DNA from: Burkholderia aenigmatica
GTDB lineage: Bacteria; Pseudomonadota; Gammaproteobacteria; Burkholderiales; Burkholderiaceae
NCBI RefSeq assembly: GCF_902499175.1
Contig: NZ_CABVQC010000049.1
Location: forward strand, 1 to 64,000
DNA length: 64,000 bases
Reading direction: 5' to 3'
In this document: positions 8,566 through 18,955 of the stretch, in pieces
How the letters are laid out: each line of letters begins with the position of its first letter
How positions within the stretch are numbered: position 1 is the first letter of the stretch
Made by a program: the position numbers and the translations under genes
Notes under the pieces: model-generated
The model's database searches: none
Seen by the model: only the letters and a program-made list of their open reading frames with translations
What the model was told of the DNA's origin: nothing

Positions 8566-9381
8566 ATGCTGCCTACCGTATTCATCGTCTCCGACGGCAC
8601 CGGGATCACTGCCGAAACCTTCGCGCATTCGATCCTCTCCCAGTTCGACCAGAAATTCCGCCTCGTGCGCGTGCCGTTCGTCGATTCGCTCGACAAGGCC
8701 TACTCGACCCTCGAGAAGATCAACGAGGCCGCCGTGCACGACGGCCGCCGCGCGATCGTGTTCACGACGCTCGTCGACAGCGAGTCGAACGACATCGTCA
8801 AGCGCTCGAACGCACTCGTGCTCGACATGTTCCAGCGCTTCGTCGAGCCGCTCGAGCAGGAGCTGGAGCTCAAGTCGAGCCATGCGATGGGCCGCGGCCA
8901 CCAGAACGCGGACACCGAGGAATACAAAACGCGGATCGAGGCGATCAACTTCTCGCTCGCGCACGACGACGGCCAGTCGAACCGCAACCTGTCGGAAGCC
9001 GACGTGATCCTCGTCGGCGTGTCGCGCAGCGGCAAGACGCCGACGAGCCTGTATCTCGCGATGCAGTACGGCGTGAAGGCAGCCAACTACCCTCTGATTC
9101 CGGAGGATTTCGAGCGCGGCAAGCTGCCGTCGGCGCTGGCCGCGTACAGCGAGAAGCTGTTCGGGCTGTCGATCGACCCGCAGCGCCTGTCGGAGATCCG
9201 CAACGAACGCCGGCCGGGCAGCAAGTACGCGGCGCCCGAGAACTGCCGCTACGAGATCAACGAGGCCGAAGCGATGATGCGCCGCGAGGGGATCAAGTGG
9301 CTGTCGTCGACGCACAAGTCGATCGAGGAAATCGCGACGACGATCCTGCAGGAAATCCGCCTCGACCGGCAGTCGTACTGA
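8566..9381 (+). CDS. ppsR: PEP synthase regulatory protein PpsR (bifunctional kinase/phosphorylase)
   Basis: A protein of 271 residues of the DUF299 / kinase-PPPase family. It starts MLPTVFIVSDGTGITAET and carries the P-loop-like segment VGVSRSGKTPTSLYLA near residues 150-165. These proteins inactivate PEP synthase by ADP-dependent threonine phosphorylation and reactivate it by phosphate-dependent dephosphorylation. Divergent placement next to ppsA supports that substrate. The frame is open 192 bases upstream of the chosen ATG (8566), but the family N-terminus begins exactly there. Confidence 0.95.
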   Translation: MLPTVFIVSDGTGITAETFAHSILSQFDQKFRLVRVPFVDSLDKAYSTLEKINEAAVHDGRRAIVFTTLVDSESNDIVKRSNALVLDMFQRFVEPLEQELELKSSHAMGRGHQNADTEEYKTRIEAINFSLAHDDGQSNRNLSEADVILVGVSRSGKTPTSLYLAMQYGVKAANYPLIPEDFERGKLPSALAAYSEKLFGLSIDPQRLSEIRNERRPGSKYAAPENCRYEINEAEAMMRREGIKWLSSTHKSIEEIATTILQEIRLDRQSY

Positions 9382-9420
9382 GATTGAGCGCTCGCGGCCG
9401 CCTGGCCGCCGCCGGAAACA

Positions 9421-9448
9421 AAAAAGGCCGCGTCGAGCGGCCTTTTTT
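9421..9448. terminator. Bidirectional terminator between ppsR and the SpoU methylase gene
   Basis: GGCCGC/GCGGCC stem flanked by A5 on one side and T6 on the other, so it can act in both directions for these convergent genes. Confidence 0.8.
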
Positions 9449-9477
9449 AATGGTGCGGCGAAAGCACGCGTGTGGCG

Positions 9478-10260
9478 TCACGCACGCCGCTGCTGACGCA
9501 CCTGCTCGAACAGGCAGACCGCTGCCGCAGCCGCCACGTTCAGCGACTCCATCCCGCCTGGCTGCGGGATCGTCACGCGATGCGTGGCCGCATCGCGCCA
9601 GAACGCCGACACACCGGCCCCCTCGTTGCCAAACACCCATGCCACGGGGCCCGACAGGTCGCAGTCATAGACCGCCTGCGCGCCGTGCGAATCGGTCAGC
9701 GCAACCGGGACATCAAGGCGTTCGGCGAGCGCACCGGCATCGACGTCCTCGTGGATCGACAGCAGGAAATGCGCGCCCATGCCCGAGCGCAGCACCTTCG
9801 ACGACCATGCGTACGCGGTACCCGGCGCACAGAACACGTGGCGCACACCGGCGGCCGCGGCGCTGCGCAGGATCGAGCCGACGTTGCCGGCGTCCTGCAC
9901 GCCGTCGAGCACGACCGACGACTGCGTCACGCGCTCGGGCAGCGGCTGCGCCGGCCGGTCGACGAGCAGCAGGAAGCCGACGCCGTTGACGACGTTCGAC
10001 AACTGCCCGAACAGCGCGTCGGGCAGCGTGACGATCCGTTGCGCATCGATGCGCGCGACGATCGCCTGCGCCTCGGCGTGGCCGAGTGCGCCTTCGGTCG
10101 CCACGCACAGCTCGGGCGTCGCACCCGTATCGAGGTACGCGCTCGCGAGGTGGAATCCTTCGAGCAGTGCCTGGCCGCCACGGCGTTGATGGGACGTCGA
10201 GCCCGCGAGCGCCTTCAGGCGCTTGTACAGCGGGTTGTCGCGGGAAGTAATGCTTTTCAT
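9478..10260 (-). CDS. SpoU/TrmH-family RNA 2'-O-methyltransferase
   Basis: A protein of 260 residues. A small N-terminal substrate-binding region ([19 protein letters not shown]) precedes the knotted SPOUT domain. The three SpoU motifs are visible: [34 protein letters not shown] and [18 protein letters not shown]. Such enzymes methylate ribose in rRNA or tRNA; which nucleotide is modified cannot be told from sequence alone. The ATG at 10260 overlaps the rnhB stop by four bases (ATGA), implying translational coupling. It is the last gene of the long rpsB-lpx cluster. Confidence 0.9.
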   Translation of the reverse strand: MKSITSRDNPLYKRLKALAGSTSHQRRGGQALLEGFHLASAYLDTGATPELCVATEGALGHAEAQAIVARIDAQRIVTLPDALFGQLSNVVNGVGFLLLVDRPAQPLPERVTQSSVVLDGVQDAGNVGSILRSAAAAGVRHVFCAPGTAYAWSSKVLRSGMGAHFLLSIHEDVDAGALAERLDVPVALTDSHGAQAVYDCDLSGPVAWVFGNEGAGVSAFWRDAATHRVTIPQPGGMESLNVAAAAAVCLFEQVRQQRRA

Positions 10261-10901
10261 CGAATCAGTTCGAGTGCCGCGCGCACGGGAGCGAACGAGC
10301 GCCGATGCGCTTCGCACGGGCCGTGCTCGCGCAGCGCGGCGAGGTGTTTCGCGGTGCCGTAGCCCGCATGCACGTTGAAGCCGTACACGGGGAAGCGTTC
10401 GTGCAGGTCGACGAGCATGCGATCGCGCGTGACCTTCGCGAGGATCGACGCGGCCGAGATGCTCGGCACAAGCGCGTCACCGCTGACGATCGCCTCGGCG
10501 CGCACCGTCAGCGTCGGGCAGCGGTTGCCGTCGATCTGCGCCAGCGTCGGCAGGACCGACAGGCCCTCGACGGCCCGCTTCATCGCGAGCATCGTCGCGT
10601 GCAGGATGTTCAGCGTATCGATTTCGTCGACGCTCGCCGATGCGACGCAATACGACAGCGAGCGCGCGACGATCAGCTCGTACAGCGCGTCGCGCTTCTT
10701 CGCGGACAGCGCCTTCGAATCGTCGAGCCCGTCGATCGGCTGCGCCGGATCGAGGATCACCGCGGCGGCCACCACCGGCCCCGCGAGCGGGCCGCGGCCC
10801 GCTTCGTCGACGCCGCAGACGATCTCGTCGGGCCGGCTGAAATCGAAGCCGCCCTGCACGTCGCTCGACGCGCGGCGGCGTGGTGCACGTACTGCGGTCA
10901 T
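10257..10901 (-). CDS. rnhB: Ribonuclease HII
   Basis: A protein of 214 residues that cleaves RNA in RNA-DNA hybrids and removes single ribonucleotides from DNA. The catalytic carboxylates lie in [20 protein letters not shown] (Asp-Glu pair) and in [13 protein letters not shown]; the segment [15 protein letters not shown] and the following [15 protein letters not shown] are family signatures. The first 20 residues are an unconserved basic extension. It overlaps lpxB by four bases (ATGA) and the methylase gene by four bases. Clustering with lpxA-lpxB is conserved widely in proteobacteria. Confidence 0.96.
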   Translation of the reverse strand: MTAVRAPRRRASSDVQGGFDFSRPDEIVCGVDEAGRGPLAGPVVAAAVILDPAQPIDGLDDSKALSAKKRDALYELIVARSLSYCVASASVDEIDTLNILHATMLAMKRAVEGLSVLPTLAQIDGNRCPTLTVRAEAIVSGDALVPSISAASILAKVTRDRMLVDLHERFPVYGFNVHAGYGTAKHLAALREHGPCEAHRRSFAPVRAALELIR

Positions 10902-12067
10902 GCGCGCCCCTTGCGTTGTTCGAGCACGCGCACGACCGCTTCGGCCGCCTTCGCGGCCGTGTTCTGCCGCAGCGAAAGATGCATTTCGGTAAATACTTCG
11001 GTCAGTGTGCGGCGGTTCGCGTCGTCGCGCAGCTGCGTGAGCGTCGCATCGGCGAGCGCCTCGGGCGTCGCGAAATGCTGCAGCAGCTCGGGCACGACGA
11101 AGCGCCCCGCCAGGATGTTCGGCAAGCCGACGTACGGCAGGTAACCCTGCCGGCGCATGATCTGCCCGGTCAGCCAGGGCACCTTGTACGAGATCACCAT
11201 CGGCTTCTTCAGCAGCGCGGCTTCCAGCGTGACCGTGCCGCTCTTCACGAGGATCGCGTCGGCGGCCGTCATCGCGACCTGCGCACTGCCATCGGTAATC
11301 GTCAGCGCGAGTTGCGGATGCGCATCGACGAGCGGCTGCAGCAGCGCGCGCAGCGCCGGCGTCGCCGCCGGCATCACGAAGCGCACGCCCGGCTCGCGTT
11401 GCTGCATCAGCGCCATCGCCGCGAAGAACGTCGGGCCGATCAGCGCGATTTCCGAGCGCCGGCTACCGGGCAGCACGGCGATCACCGGGCCGTCCGCCGG
11501 CAGGCCGAGCGCGATCCGCGCGCCATGCATGTCGGGCTCGAGCGGGATTTCGTCGGCGAGCGGATGGCCGACGTAGGTCGACGCGACGCCTGCCTTGTCG
11601 AGAATCGCCGGCTCGAACGGGAACAGGCACAGCATGTGGTCGACCGACTTGGCGATCTTCTTGATCCGGCCGCCACGCCATATCCAGATCGACGGGCATA
11701 CGAAGTGGACCACCGGAATGCCCGCGTCCCGCACCGTCTGCTCGACGTTGAAGTTGAAATCAGGTGCGTCGATGCCGATGAACGCGTCCGGCCGCTCGGC
11801 CAGCAACTGGCGCTTCAACTCGCCGCGAATCCGCAGGATCTCGGGAATCTGACCCAGCGCCTCGACATAGCCGCGCACGGTCAGCTTGTCCATCTGCCAG
11901 TGCGAGTCGAAGCCGTGCGCAATCATCCGCTGCCCGCCGATCCCGTAGTACTGGGCCGAGTCGGGCAGCCGCTCGCGCAGCCCGCCGAGCAGCGACGCGC
12001 CGAGCAGGTCGCCCGACGGTTCGCCGGCCGCCATCGCGAGCCGGAGCTGAGTGGTCGGAAGCGGCAT
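10898..12067 (-). CDS. lpxB: Lipid-A-disaccharide synthase
   Basis: A protein of 389 residues, the expected LpxB length. It joins UDP-2,3-diacylglucosamine and lipid X to form the tetraacyl disaccharide of lipid A at the inner face of the inner membrane. It starts [27 protein letters not shown], containing the GE-SGD motif. Other hallmarks are [45 protein letters not shown] and [10 protein letters not shown]. It begins three bases after the lpxA stop, so the pair is one transcript. Confidence 0.97.
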   Translation of the reverse strand: MPLPTTQLRLAMAAGEPSGDLLGASLLGGLRERLPDSAQYYGIGGQRMIAHGFDSHWQMDKLTVRGYVEALGQIPEILRIRGELKRQLLAERPDAFIGIDAPDFNFNVEQTVRDAGIPVVHFVCPSIWIWRGGRIKKIAKSVDHMLCLFPFEPAILDKAGVASTYVGHPLADEIPLEPDMHGARIALGLPADGPVIAVLPGSRRSEIALIGPTFFAAMALMQQREPGVRFVMPAATPALRALLQPLVDAHPQLALTITDGSAQVAMTAADAILVKSGTVTLEAALLKKPMVISYKVPWLTGQIMRRQGYLPYVGLPNILAGRFVVPELLQHFATPEALADATLTQLRDDANRRTLTEVFTEMHLSLRQNTAAKAAEAVVRVLEQRKGRA

Positions 12068-12070
12068 CGC

Positions 12071-12859
12071 TTAGCGGATGATGCCGCGTTGCGACGCGTC
12101 GATGAAATCGACGAGCGCCTTCACCGGCACATCGCCGTCGCCGCCCGCCTCTGCCAGCTCGCGCAATTGCACCTTCGCTTCCTCGAACGACAGGCCGTTC
12201 TTGTACAGCACGCGGTACGCGCTGCGCAGCGCCGAGATCGCATCGGCCGAGAAGCCGCGCCGGCGCAGCCCTTCGACGTTGATCCCGTGCGGCTCGGCCT
12301 TGTTGCCTGCCGCGATCACGAACGGCGGGATGTCCTGCACGAGCGCCGACGCGCCGCCCAGCATCGAGTGCGCGCCGATGCGCACGAACTGGTGCACGCC
12401 CGACATACCGCCGACGATCGCCCAGTCGCCGATCTCGACGTGGCCGGCCATCTGCGCGTTGCTCGACAGGATCACGTGATTGCCGACGCGGCAGTCATGA
12501 CCGATGTGCACGTAGGCCATGATCCAGTTGTCGTCGCCGAGCGTCGTCACGCCGCCGTCCTGCACGGTGCCCGTGTGGATCGTCGTGAATTCGCGGATCG
12601 TGTTGCGATTGCCGATCACGAGCTTCGTCGGCTCGTCCTTGTACTTCATGTCCTGCGGACGACCACCGACCGACGCGTAATGGCCGATGCGGTTGTCCTC
12701 GCCGAGCGTCGTATGGCCTTCGATCACGCTGTGCGAGCCGATCGTCGTGCGCGCGCCGATCGTGACGTGCGGACCGACGATCGCGTACGGGCCGATCTCG
12801 ACCGATTCGTCGATCTGCGCGCCCGGTTCGACAATCGCGGTGGGATGAATCCTGGTCAT
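12071..12859 (-). CDS. lpxA: UDP-N-acetylglucosamine acyltransferase
   Basis: A protein of 262 residues with an N-terminal left-handed beta helix of hexapeptide repeats ([20 protein letters not shown] and onward) and a C-terminal helical domain. The catalytic His lies in [22 protein letters not shown] in the middle of the helix. It adds a 3-hydroxyacyl chain to UDP-GlcNAc, the first step of lipid A synthesis. [17 protein letters not shown]-like residues (here [17 protein letters not shown]) mark the start of the C-terminal domain. It follows fabZ, which competes for the same hydroxyacyl-ACP pool. Confidence 0.97.
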   Translation of the reverse strand: MTRIHPTAIVEPGAQIDESVEIGPYAIVGPHVTIGARTTIGSHSVIEGHTTLGEDNRIGHYASVGGRPQDMKYKDEPTKLVIGNRNTIREFTTIHTGTVQDGGVTTLGDDNWIMAYVHIGHDCRVGNHVILSSNAQMAGHVEIGDWAIVGGMSGVHQFVRIGAHSMLGGASALVQDIPPFVIAAGNKAEPHGINVEGLRRRGFSADAISALRSAYRVLYKNGLSFEEAKVQLRELAEAGGDGDVPVKALVDFIDASQRGIIR

Positions 12860-12917
12860 GCGCCGTTGCCTCTCGATGTGATGTGTCGCGTTGCGTTGCC
12901 TATGCGTGACGCGTCGC

Positions 12918-13385
12918 TCAGGGCGCCACGTCGGTCGTCTTGACCGTGCACATCAGTTCGGCTTCCGCGGCCACCTTGCCGTCCACTTCCGCCACCGCCT
13001 TGAACTTCCAGATGCCGCGGATGTAGCGTTCGAACGTCACGTTCAGAATCAGTTGGTCGCCCGGCTCGACCGGACGCTTGAAGCGCGCACCGTCGATCCC
13101 GACGAAGTAGTACAGCGTGTTCTCCGGATCCTTCGGCTGCTCTTCCGAGAAGGTCAGCAGCGCCGCGGCCTGCGCGAGCGCCTCGAGGATCAGCACGCCC
13201 GGCATCACCGGCCGCTTCGGGAAATGCCCCTGGAAGAACGGCTCGTTGATCGACACGTTCTTCAGCGCTTTGATTCCCTTGTGCGGCTCGAGTTCGAGCA
13301 CGCGATCGACGAGCAGAATCGGGTAGCGATGCGGCAGCAGCGTGAGGATCTTGTGGATGTCGAGATTGATTTTTTCAGTGCTCAT
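12918..13385 (-). CDS. fabZ: 3-hydroxyacyl-ACP dehydratase FabZ
   Basis: A protein of 155 residues with a hot-dog fold. The active-site region is [20 protein letters not shown], with catalytic His, and the helix [20 protein letters not shown], with catalytic Glu. It dehydrates 3-hydroxyacyl-ACP in fatty acid elongation. Placement between lpxD and lpxA is the standard proteobacterial order, linking phospholipid and lipid A precursor use. The frame is open upstream to 13463, but the family start [14 protein letters not shown] is at 13385. About 130 bases without a gene separate it from lpxD. Confidence 0.97.
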   Translation of the reverse strand: MSTEKINLDIHKILTLLPHRYPILLVDRVLELEPHKGIKALKNVSINEPFFQGHFPKRPVMPGVLILEALAQAAALLTFSEEQPKDPENTLYYFVGIDGARFKRPVEPGDQLILNVTFERYIRGIWKFKAVAEVDGKVAAEAELMCTVKTTDVAP

Positions 13386-13514
13386 GATGGTTCGTCTCAC
13401 GCAGAGGCTGCGCGGTGGTGATGCAAAGGCTGAAGCGGGCCGCCGTGCGGCCCAGTCTGGCAAACCGGGCCGGTTGCGCTGGCCGTACCCGGTTCGAGGT
13501 CTCGCATGATGCGC

Positions 13515-14624
13515 TCAGGCGTCCGTGCCGCCCTGGGCGGCGAGCGTGGCTTCGAGCGCCTTGATGCGCTCGCGCAGCTTGTCGAGGTTGCGCACGAGCG
13601 CGGCGCTCTTGTTCCATTCGCCGTGGTCGACGGCCGGGAACGCGCTGGTATAGATGCCGGCCTTCGGCAGCGACTTCGATACGCCCGACTTCGCGGTGAT
13701 GATGACATAGTCGCCGAGCGTCACGTGGCCGGCGATCCCGGCCGCGCCGCCGATCATGCAGTGGCGGCCGATCGTCGTGCTGCCCGCGATGCCCGCGCTG
13801 CCGGCGATCACCGTATAGGCGCCGATCCGGCAGTTGTGGCCGATCTGGACCTGGTTGTCGATCTTCACGCACTCCTCGATGACGGTATCCGCCATCGCGC
13901 CGCGATCGATCGTCGTGTTCGCGCCGATCTCGACGTCCGGGCCGATCGAGACGCCGCCGACCTGCGGGATCTTGACCCAGCTGCCGGTGCGCGCGTCGCC
14001 GTCGCCGACGAAATCCGGCGCGAAGCCGAAACCGTCGGAGCCGATCACGGCGCCCGCATGGATGATCGCGCGCGGGCCGATCTTGCAGTCGTGGTACACC
14101 GACGCGTTCGGATACAGGTGCGAACCCGCGCCGATCGTCGTGCCGCGGCCCACGAATACATTCGCGTCGAGTTCCACGCCGTCTTCGATCACCGCACCGG
14201 CCTCGACCGTCACGTGCGGGCCGATCACCGCGCTCGCGGCGACCTGCGCGGCCGGATCGATCGTCGCGCTCGGATGCACGCCGGCGGCACGCGGCGGCGT
14301 CGCCAGATCGATGAACATCTGCGCGACGCGCGCGAAGTACGCGTACGGGTTTGGCGTGACAATGAAATTGCGGCGGCCGGCGTCCCGGGGGCCGGCCGTC
14401 CGGCCGCTCTCGGCCGCGCCCAGCTTTTCCAGATCCTTCGGCGCGATCAGCACCGCGCCGGCGCGGGTCGACTCGACCTGCGACAGATACTTCGGATTCG
14501 CGAGGAACGCGAGTTGCTGCGGGCCTGCCTGGTCGAGCGGGGCGAGCCCGCTCACCTTGCACTGTGCGTCGCCGGCGATCTCGCCGCCGAATCGCTTTAC
14601 GAGATCCTCAAGCGTCAATGCCAT
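13515..14624 (-). CDS. lpxD: UDP-3-O-(3-hydroxyacyl)glucosamine N-acyltransferase
   Basis: A protein of 369 residues. The N-terminal uridine-binding domain starts [20 protein letters not shown], a long hexapeptide-repeat beta helix follows ([20 protein letters not shown]), and a C-terminal helix ends at [13 protein letters not shown]. The catalytic His is expected in the [19 protein letters not shown] region. It adds the second acyl chain in lipid A synthesis. It is longer than E. coli LpxD (341 residues); a polar insertion, [20 protein letters not shown], lies in the N-terminal domain around residues 67-86. It follows skp with only 16 bases between. Confidence 0.96.
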   Translation of the reverse strand: MALTLEDLVKRFGGEIAGDAQCKVSGLAPLDQAGPQQLAFLANPKYLSQVESTRAGAVLIAPKDLEKLGAAESGRTAGPRDAGRRNFIVTPNPYAYFARVAQMFIDLATPPRAAGVHPSATIDPAAQVAASAVIGPHVTVEAGAVIEDGVELDANVFVGRGTTIGAGSHLYPNASVYHDCKIGPRAIIHAGAVIGSDGFGFAPDFVGDGDARTGSWVKIPQVGGVSIGPDVEIGANTTIDRGAMADTVIEECVKIDNQVQIGHNCRIGAYTVIAGSAGIAGSTTIGRHCMIGGAAGIAGHVTLGDYVIITAKSGVSKSLPKAGIYTSAFPAVDHGEWNKSAALVRNLDKLRERIKALEATLAAQGGTDA

Positions 14625-14640
14625 TCGTCGTCTGCTCCGT

Positions 14641-15168
14641 TCAGTTCGTCGAGCCGGACGCGAGCGCCTTGAGCACCTTGTCGGTGATGTCGATGCGCGG
14701 GCTGACGTACACGGCTTCCTGCACGATCAGGTCGTAATTCTGCTGCTCGGCGATCTGCTTGATGACCTTGTTCGCCCTCTCGAGCACGGCCGCCAGCTCC
14801 TCGTTGCGGCGCTGGTTCAGGTCTTCGCGGAATTCGCGCTGCTTGCGCTGGAAGTCGGTATCGAGCTGCGCGAGATCGCGCTGCTTCTGCGCGCGGTCGG
14901 CCGCCGACAGCGACGCACCGTTCTTGTCCAGCGAATCGGACATCGACTTCAGACGCGCCGCCAGATCCTGCAGATCCTTGTCGCGCTTCGCGAACTCGGC
15001 TTCGAGCTTCGTCTGCGCCGCCTTCGCGGGCGCCGACTCGCGCAGGATCCGATCCGAATTGACCGCCGCGATGCGGGCGACGTCCTGTGCGTGCACCGTC
15101 GCCGCGCCCAAGGCCAGCGCAACGGTCAGCGCGCACATCACTCGTTTCGAAAACTTACCGGTTAGCAA
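14641..15168 (-). CDS. skp: Periplasmic chaperone Skp (OmpH family)
   Basis: A protein of about 175 residues with signal peptide ([21 protein letters not shown]) and a long charged helical body ([20 protein letters not shown] onward), as in the tentacles of trimeric Skp. Skp binds unfolded outer-membrane proteins and delivers them to BamA, whose gene is immediately upstream. I infer a TTG start at 15168: no ATG fits a signal peptide of normal length except Met in VMCALT, and GAGAGGG lies five bases before the TTG. The frame is open to 15276. Confidence 0.92.
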   Translation of the reverse strand: MLTGKFSKRVMCALTVALALGAATVHAQDVARIAAVNSDRILRESAPAKAAQTKLEAEFAKRDKDLQDLAARLKSMSDSLDKNGASLSAADRAQKQRDLAQLDTDFQRKQREFREDLNQRRNEELAAVLERANKVIKQIAEQQNYDLIVQEAVYVSPRIDITDKVLKALASGSTN

Positions 15169-15202
15169 AATTACCCTCTCGTTGCTGTTGTCATGCGTTC
15201 GG

Positions 15203-17512
15203 TCAGAACGCCGTCCCGATCTGGAACTGGAATTTCTGGTACTTGTCGCCTTCGTTCTTCTGAATCGGGAAGCCAAGGCTCAGCTTGAGCGGCCCGATCG
15301 GCGAAATCCACGCGAGGCCGACGCCGTACGCGTAACGCAGGCCGTTCGCGCCCGTGGCGGTGCCGCCCGGCGCGTTGCCCCAGACGTTGCCGCCGTCGAC
15401 GAACGTGAACACGCGCAGCGTGCGGTCGTAGCCGGTGCCCGGCAACGGGAACGTCAGCTCGATGTTGCCGACGAGCATCTTCGAGCCGCCGATCGGGTCG
15501 CCCGTCTTCGAGTCGCGCGGTCCCAGCGAGCTCGGCTCATAGCCACGCACGGAGCCGATACCGCCAGCGTAATAGTTCTTGAAGATCGGGTACGGATTGC
15601 CGATGCCGTTGCCGTAGCCGCCCTGGATGTTCATGCCCAGGATGAAGCCGCGCGAGAACGAATAGTAGTACTGCGCCTGCAGGTCCGCCTTGTAGTACTG
15701 GATCTTGCCGACCGGCACGCCGTACTCCATGTTCGCCTGCGTGAAGTAGCCGCGGCTCGGAATCAGCGCGCTGTCACGCGCATCGCGCGACCACGCGACC
15801 GTCAGCGGCACCGTGTTCGACACGCGGCCGAACTGCTGCACGTAATCCTGGTAGCTCTGCGGCGTGTTCGAATCGACGTCGAGACGGTTCTGTTCGAAGC
15901 CGGCGCCGAAGTAGACGGTATCGACTTCCGAGAACGGAATGCCGAACTTCAGGTTGCCGCCCGCGCTGATGATCCGGAAGCTCGAGCTCGTCGAATAGTA
16001 GAGCGGCTGGTACGTACGGTAGAAGACGTCGGTGATCCGCTTGATGCCGTCGACCGTGAAGTAGGGATCAACCTGCGTGACGGTCAGCGTGCGGTAGCTC
16101 TTCGCGGTGTTGACGTTCACCGACAGGCTGGTACCCGAACCGAACACGTTGTCCTGCGACACGCCGGCCGACAGCACGACCTTGTCCGTCGACGAGAAGC
16201 CGGCGCCCAGCGTGATCGCGCCGGTCGGCTTTTCGTCGACCTTCACGTTCACGTCGACCTGGTCGTTCGTGCCTTCGACCGGCACGGTCGTCACGTCGAC
16301 GTTGGTGAAGTAGCCGAGACGGTTCACGCGATCCTTCGACAGCGCGAGGCGGTTCGAATCGAACCACGAGCTTTCGAGCTGGCGCATTTCGCGGCGCACC
16401 ACTTCGTCGCGCGTGCGCGTGTTGCCGACGACGTTGATGCGGCGCACGTACACGCGGCGGCTCGGATCGACGACGAGGTTCAGGTTCACCTTGTGGTTCG
16501 CCTGGTCGATCTCCGGCTGCGCGTTGACGGTCGCGAATGCGTAGCCGTATTCACCGAGCTTGTCGACGATCGATTTGGTGGTCTGCTGCAGCTTTTCGGC
16601 CGAGAAGCGATCGCCCGGCTTGATCTTGATCAGCTTATTGAGTTCGGCCTCGCGATCGAGCAGGTTGCCCGACAGCTTGATGCCCGACACCGTGTACGGC
16701 TCGCCTTCGTGCAGCGTGACCGTCAGGTACATGTCCTTCTTGTCGGGCGAGATCGACACCTGGGTCGACTCGATGTTGAACTCGAGATAGCCGTGGTTCA
16801 GGTAGTACGAGCGCACTGCTTCGAGGTCGCCCGTGAGCTTTTCCTTCGAGTACAGGTCGTTCTTCGTGTACCAGGAGAACCAGTTCGGCGTCGACAGCTG
16901 CATCTCGTCGCGCAGCGTGCTCGTGCTGTACGCCTTGTTGCCGATGAAGTTGATCTGGCGGATCTTCGCGCTCGGGCCTTCGGCCACCGCGAACAGGATC
17001 GACACGCGGTTCGCGTCGACCGGCGTGACCGTCGTCTTGACCTCGGCTGCGTAGAAGCCGCGCGTGAGGTACTGGCGCTTGAGCTCCTGCTCCGCCTTGT
17101 CGACGAGCGCCTTGTCGTAATAGCGGCCGTCGGCGAGACCGACTGCGCGCAGTGCCTTCGTCAGGTTGTCCTTGTCGAATTCCTTCGTGCCGGTGAAGTC
17201 GATCGACGCGATGGCCGGACGCTCCTGCACCTGCACGATCACGACATTGCCCTGCGTGGCGATGCGTACGTCGTTGAAAAAGCCCGTCGCGTACAGCGCG
17301 CGGATTGCTTCGGATGCCTTGTCGTCCGTGAAGGTATCGCCCTGCTTGATCGGCAGGTAGGCGAACACCGAACCCGCTTCGACGCGCTGCAGCCCCTCGA
17401 TCTTGATGTCTTGCACCACGAACGGTGCCGCTGCATGGGCCGCGAGGCCGTGCGCGGCGAGCGCGGCCGCTGCAACTGTCTTAGGTACAAAGCGATGAGG
17501 TTTGAACAACAT
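15203..17512 (-). CDS. bamA: Outer-membrane protein assembly factor BamA
   Basis: A protein of 769 residues, with a signal peptide ending near AAHAAA (residue 28). Five POTRA repeats begin at FVVQDIKIEGLQRVEAGSVF, followed by a 16-strand Omp85 barrel. The barrel has the conserved VRGYEPSSLGPRD motif of the inward loop and ends in Phe (KFQFQIGTAF), the outer-membrane sorting signal. BamA is the central insertase for outer-membrane beta barrels. GGGGATGC precedes the ATG. The order rseP-bamA-skp-lpxD is the classic envelope cluster. Confidence 0.98.
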   Translation of the reverse strand: MLFKPHRFVPKTVAAAALAAHGLAAHAAAPFVVQDIKIEGLQRVEAGSVFAYLPIKQGDTFTDDKASEAIRALYATGFFNDVRIATQGNVVIVQVQERPAIASIDFTGTKEFDKDNLTKALRAVGLADGRYYDKALVDKAEQELKRQYLTRGFYAAEVKTTVTPVDANRVSILFAVAEGPSAKIRQINFIGNKAYSTSTLRDEMQLSTPNWFSWYTKNDLYSKEKLTGDLEAVRSYYLNHGYLEFNIESTQVSISPDKKDMYLTVTLHEGEPYTVSGIKLSGNLLDREAELNKLIKIKPGDRFSAEKLQQTTKSIVDKLGEYGYAFATVNAQPEIDQANHKVNLNLVVDPSRRVYVRRINVVGNTRTRDEVVRREMRQLESSWFDSNRLALSKDRVNRLGYFTNVDVTTVPVEGTNDQVDVNVKVDEKPTGAITLGAGFSSTDKVVLSAGVSQDNVFGSGTSLSVNVNTAKSYRTLTVTQVDPYFTVDGIKRITDVFYRTYQPLYYSTSSSFRIISAGGNLKFGIPFSEVDTVYFGAGFEQNRLDVDSNTPQSYQDYVQQFGRVSNTVPLTVAWSRDARDSALIPSRGYFTQANMEYGVPVGKIQYYKADLQAQYYYSFSRGFILGMNIQGGYGNGIGNPYPIFKNYYAGGIGSVRGYEPSSLGPRDSKTGDPIGGSKMLVGNIELTFPLPGTGYDRTLRVFTFVDGGNVWGNAPGGTATGANGLRYAYGVGLAWISPIGPLKLSLGFPIQKNEGDKYQKFQFQIGTAF

Positions 17513-17573
17513 GCATCCCCAATATTTAGCTGCATCAAATCAGGCGGCTGCCTAGCGGCCGCCGCCTGACGCT

Positions 17574-18944
17574 TCAGAAATGGATTAACCGAGCCAGATC
17601 GTTGAACAGCGCGATCGCCGACAATGCGACGATGCAGATCAACCCGGCTCTTTGCAGAATCAGTTGCCAGCGCTCCGAGACGGCTTTCCCGGTCGCAGCT
17701 TCAACCGCATAATATAACAGATGCCCCCCGTCCAAAACGGGAATCGGCAACAAGTTCAGGACGCCAAGGCTAATGCTGACAAGGGCGAGGAACGACAGGA
17801 ACGCTGATGGACCGAGCCGCGCACTCTTGCCCGCGTAGTCGGCAATCGTCACCGGGCCGGACAGGTTCTTCAGCGACGCATTGCCCGTAATCATGCGCCC
17901 GAACATCCGCAGCGAATACACGGAGATGTCCCACGTACGGTGCGCGCCGAGCTGCAGGCTCTCGATCGGCCCGTAGCGCACGTCGACGGACGGCGTATGC
18001 ATCGACAGCGCCGCGCCGATACGGCCGACCTGCTGCCCCGACTCGTCGTCGCGCTGCGTCTGCGGCACGATCGACACCGCCTGCGCGACGCCGCCGCGCT
18101 CGATCTGCAGGTCGAGCGGCTTGCCCGCATGGTGTTTCACGAAATCGATGAATCGCGATGCGCCGCCGATCGGCTTGCCGTCGAGCGCGACCAGCTTGTC
18201 GCCGGGCTTCAGGCCCGCCTGCTCGGCCGCGCTGCCGGGCTGCACCGACGCGACCGACAGCGTGCCGCCGCCGGTCTCGAAGCCCAGATGGGCCATGAAA
18301 TCGTCGTCGAGCTGACTTTCGGGAACATGGCGGAGGTCGACGCGGAAATCGAACGTCGTGTTGCCGTCGCGTGCGCCGAGCACGATCTCGCGGTGGTCGA
18401 ACGCGGCCGCCAGCAGCTTCCAGCGCAGGTCCGACCACGACCGCACCGGCTCGGACTCGCCGCCCTGCGCGTTGCGGATCGACACGATCGTCTCGCTGCC
18501 GTCGAAGCCCGCGCGCGCCGCCAGCGTGCCGGCGGCCGGCGGTGCGACGATCGCGGCCGGCTCGGTCACGCCGCTCGCAAATACGACGGAAAACAGCACG
18601 ATTGCCAACAGAAAGTTGGCAATGGGCCCGGCCGCGACGATCGCGATGCGCTTGTAGACGGATTGCCGGTTGAACGCCTGCCCGAGTTCTTCGGGCGGGA
18701 TGCCGGGGCCGGGATCGCGCTCGTCGAGCATCTTCACGTAGCCGCCGAGCGGCAGCGCGGACAGCGTCCACTCGGTGCCCGTCCTGCGGCTGACCCAGCG
18801 CGCGACGGGCTGGCCGAAGCCGATCGAGAAACGCAGCACCTTCACGCCGCACCAGCGCGCGACGCGATAATGTCCGTACTCATGCACGACGACCAGCACC
18901 CCGATCGCCACCGCAAACGCGATCAGTTCGACCAGCACGTTCAT
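17574..18944 (-). CDS. rseP: Site-2 metalloprotease RseP
   Basis: A protein of 456 residues. The zinc motif HEYGH lies at residues 21-25 in the first helix, and the third zinc ligand is in LLPIPVLDGGHLLYYAVEA in the penultimate helix. Two PDZ domains lie between (QPGSAAEQAGLKPGDKLVAL is the second). RseP cleaves anti-sigma factor RseA and other small membrane substrates, so its place beside bamA-skp links envelope stress sensing with outer-membrane assembly. I use the ATG at 18944 with GGGG upstream; a GTG at 18950 is the alternative. Confidence 0.96.
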   Translation of the reverse strand: MNVLVELIAFAVAIGVLVVVHEYGHYRVARWCGVKVLRFSIGFGQPVARWVSRRTGTEWTLSALPLGGYVKMLDERDPGPGIPPEELGQAFNRQSVYKRIAIVAAGPIANFLLAIVLFSVVFASGVTEPAAIVAPPAAGTLAARAGFDGSETIVSIRNAQGGESEPVRSWSDLRWKLLAAAFDHREIVLGARDGNTTFDFRVDLRHVPESQLDDDFMAHLGFETGGGTLSVASVQPGSAAEQAGLKPGDKLVALDGKPIGGASRFIDFVKHHAGKPLDLQIERGGVAQAVSIVPQTQRDDESGQQVGRIGAALSMHTPSVDVRYGPIESLQLGAHRTWDISVYSLRMFGRMITGNASLKNLSGPVTIADYAGKSARLGPSAFLSFLALVSISLGVLNLLPIPVLDGGHLLYYAVEAATGKAVSERWQLILQRAGLICIVALSAIALFNDLARLIHF

Positions 18945-18955
18945 GAGCACCCCAT

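Noticed and set aside
10880-12943. A 687-codon open frame opposite lpxB and lpxA
   Set aside because: Antisense shadow; both lpx genes carry complete family motifs on the other strand.
14759-17569. A 936-codon open frame opposite skp and bamA
   Set aside because: Same antisense artefact; the translation is low-complexity Arg/Val/Asp and lacks any family motif.
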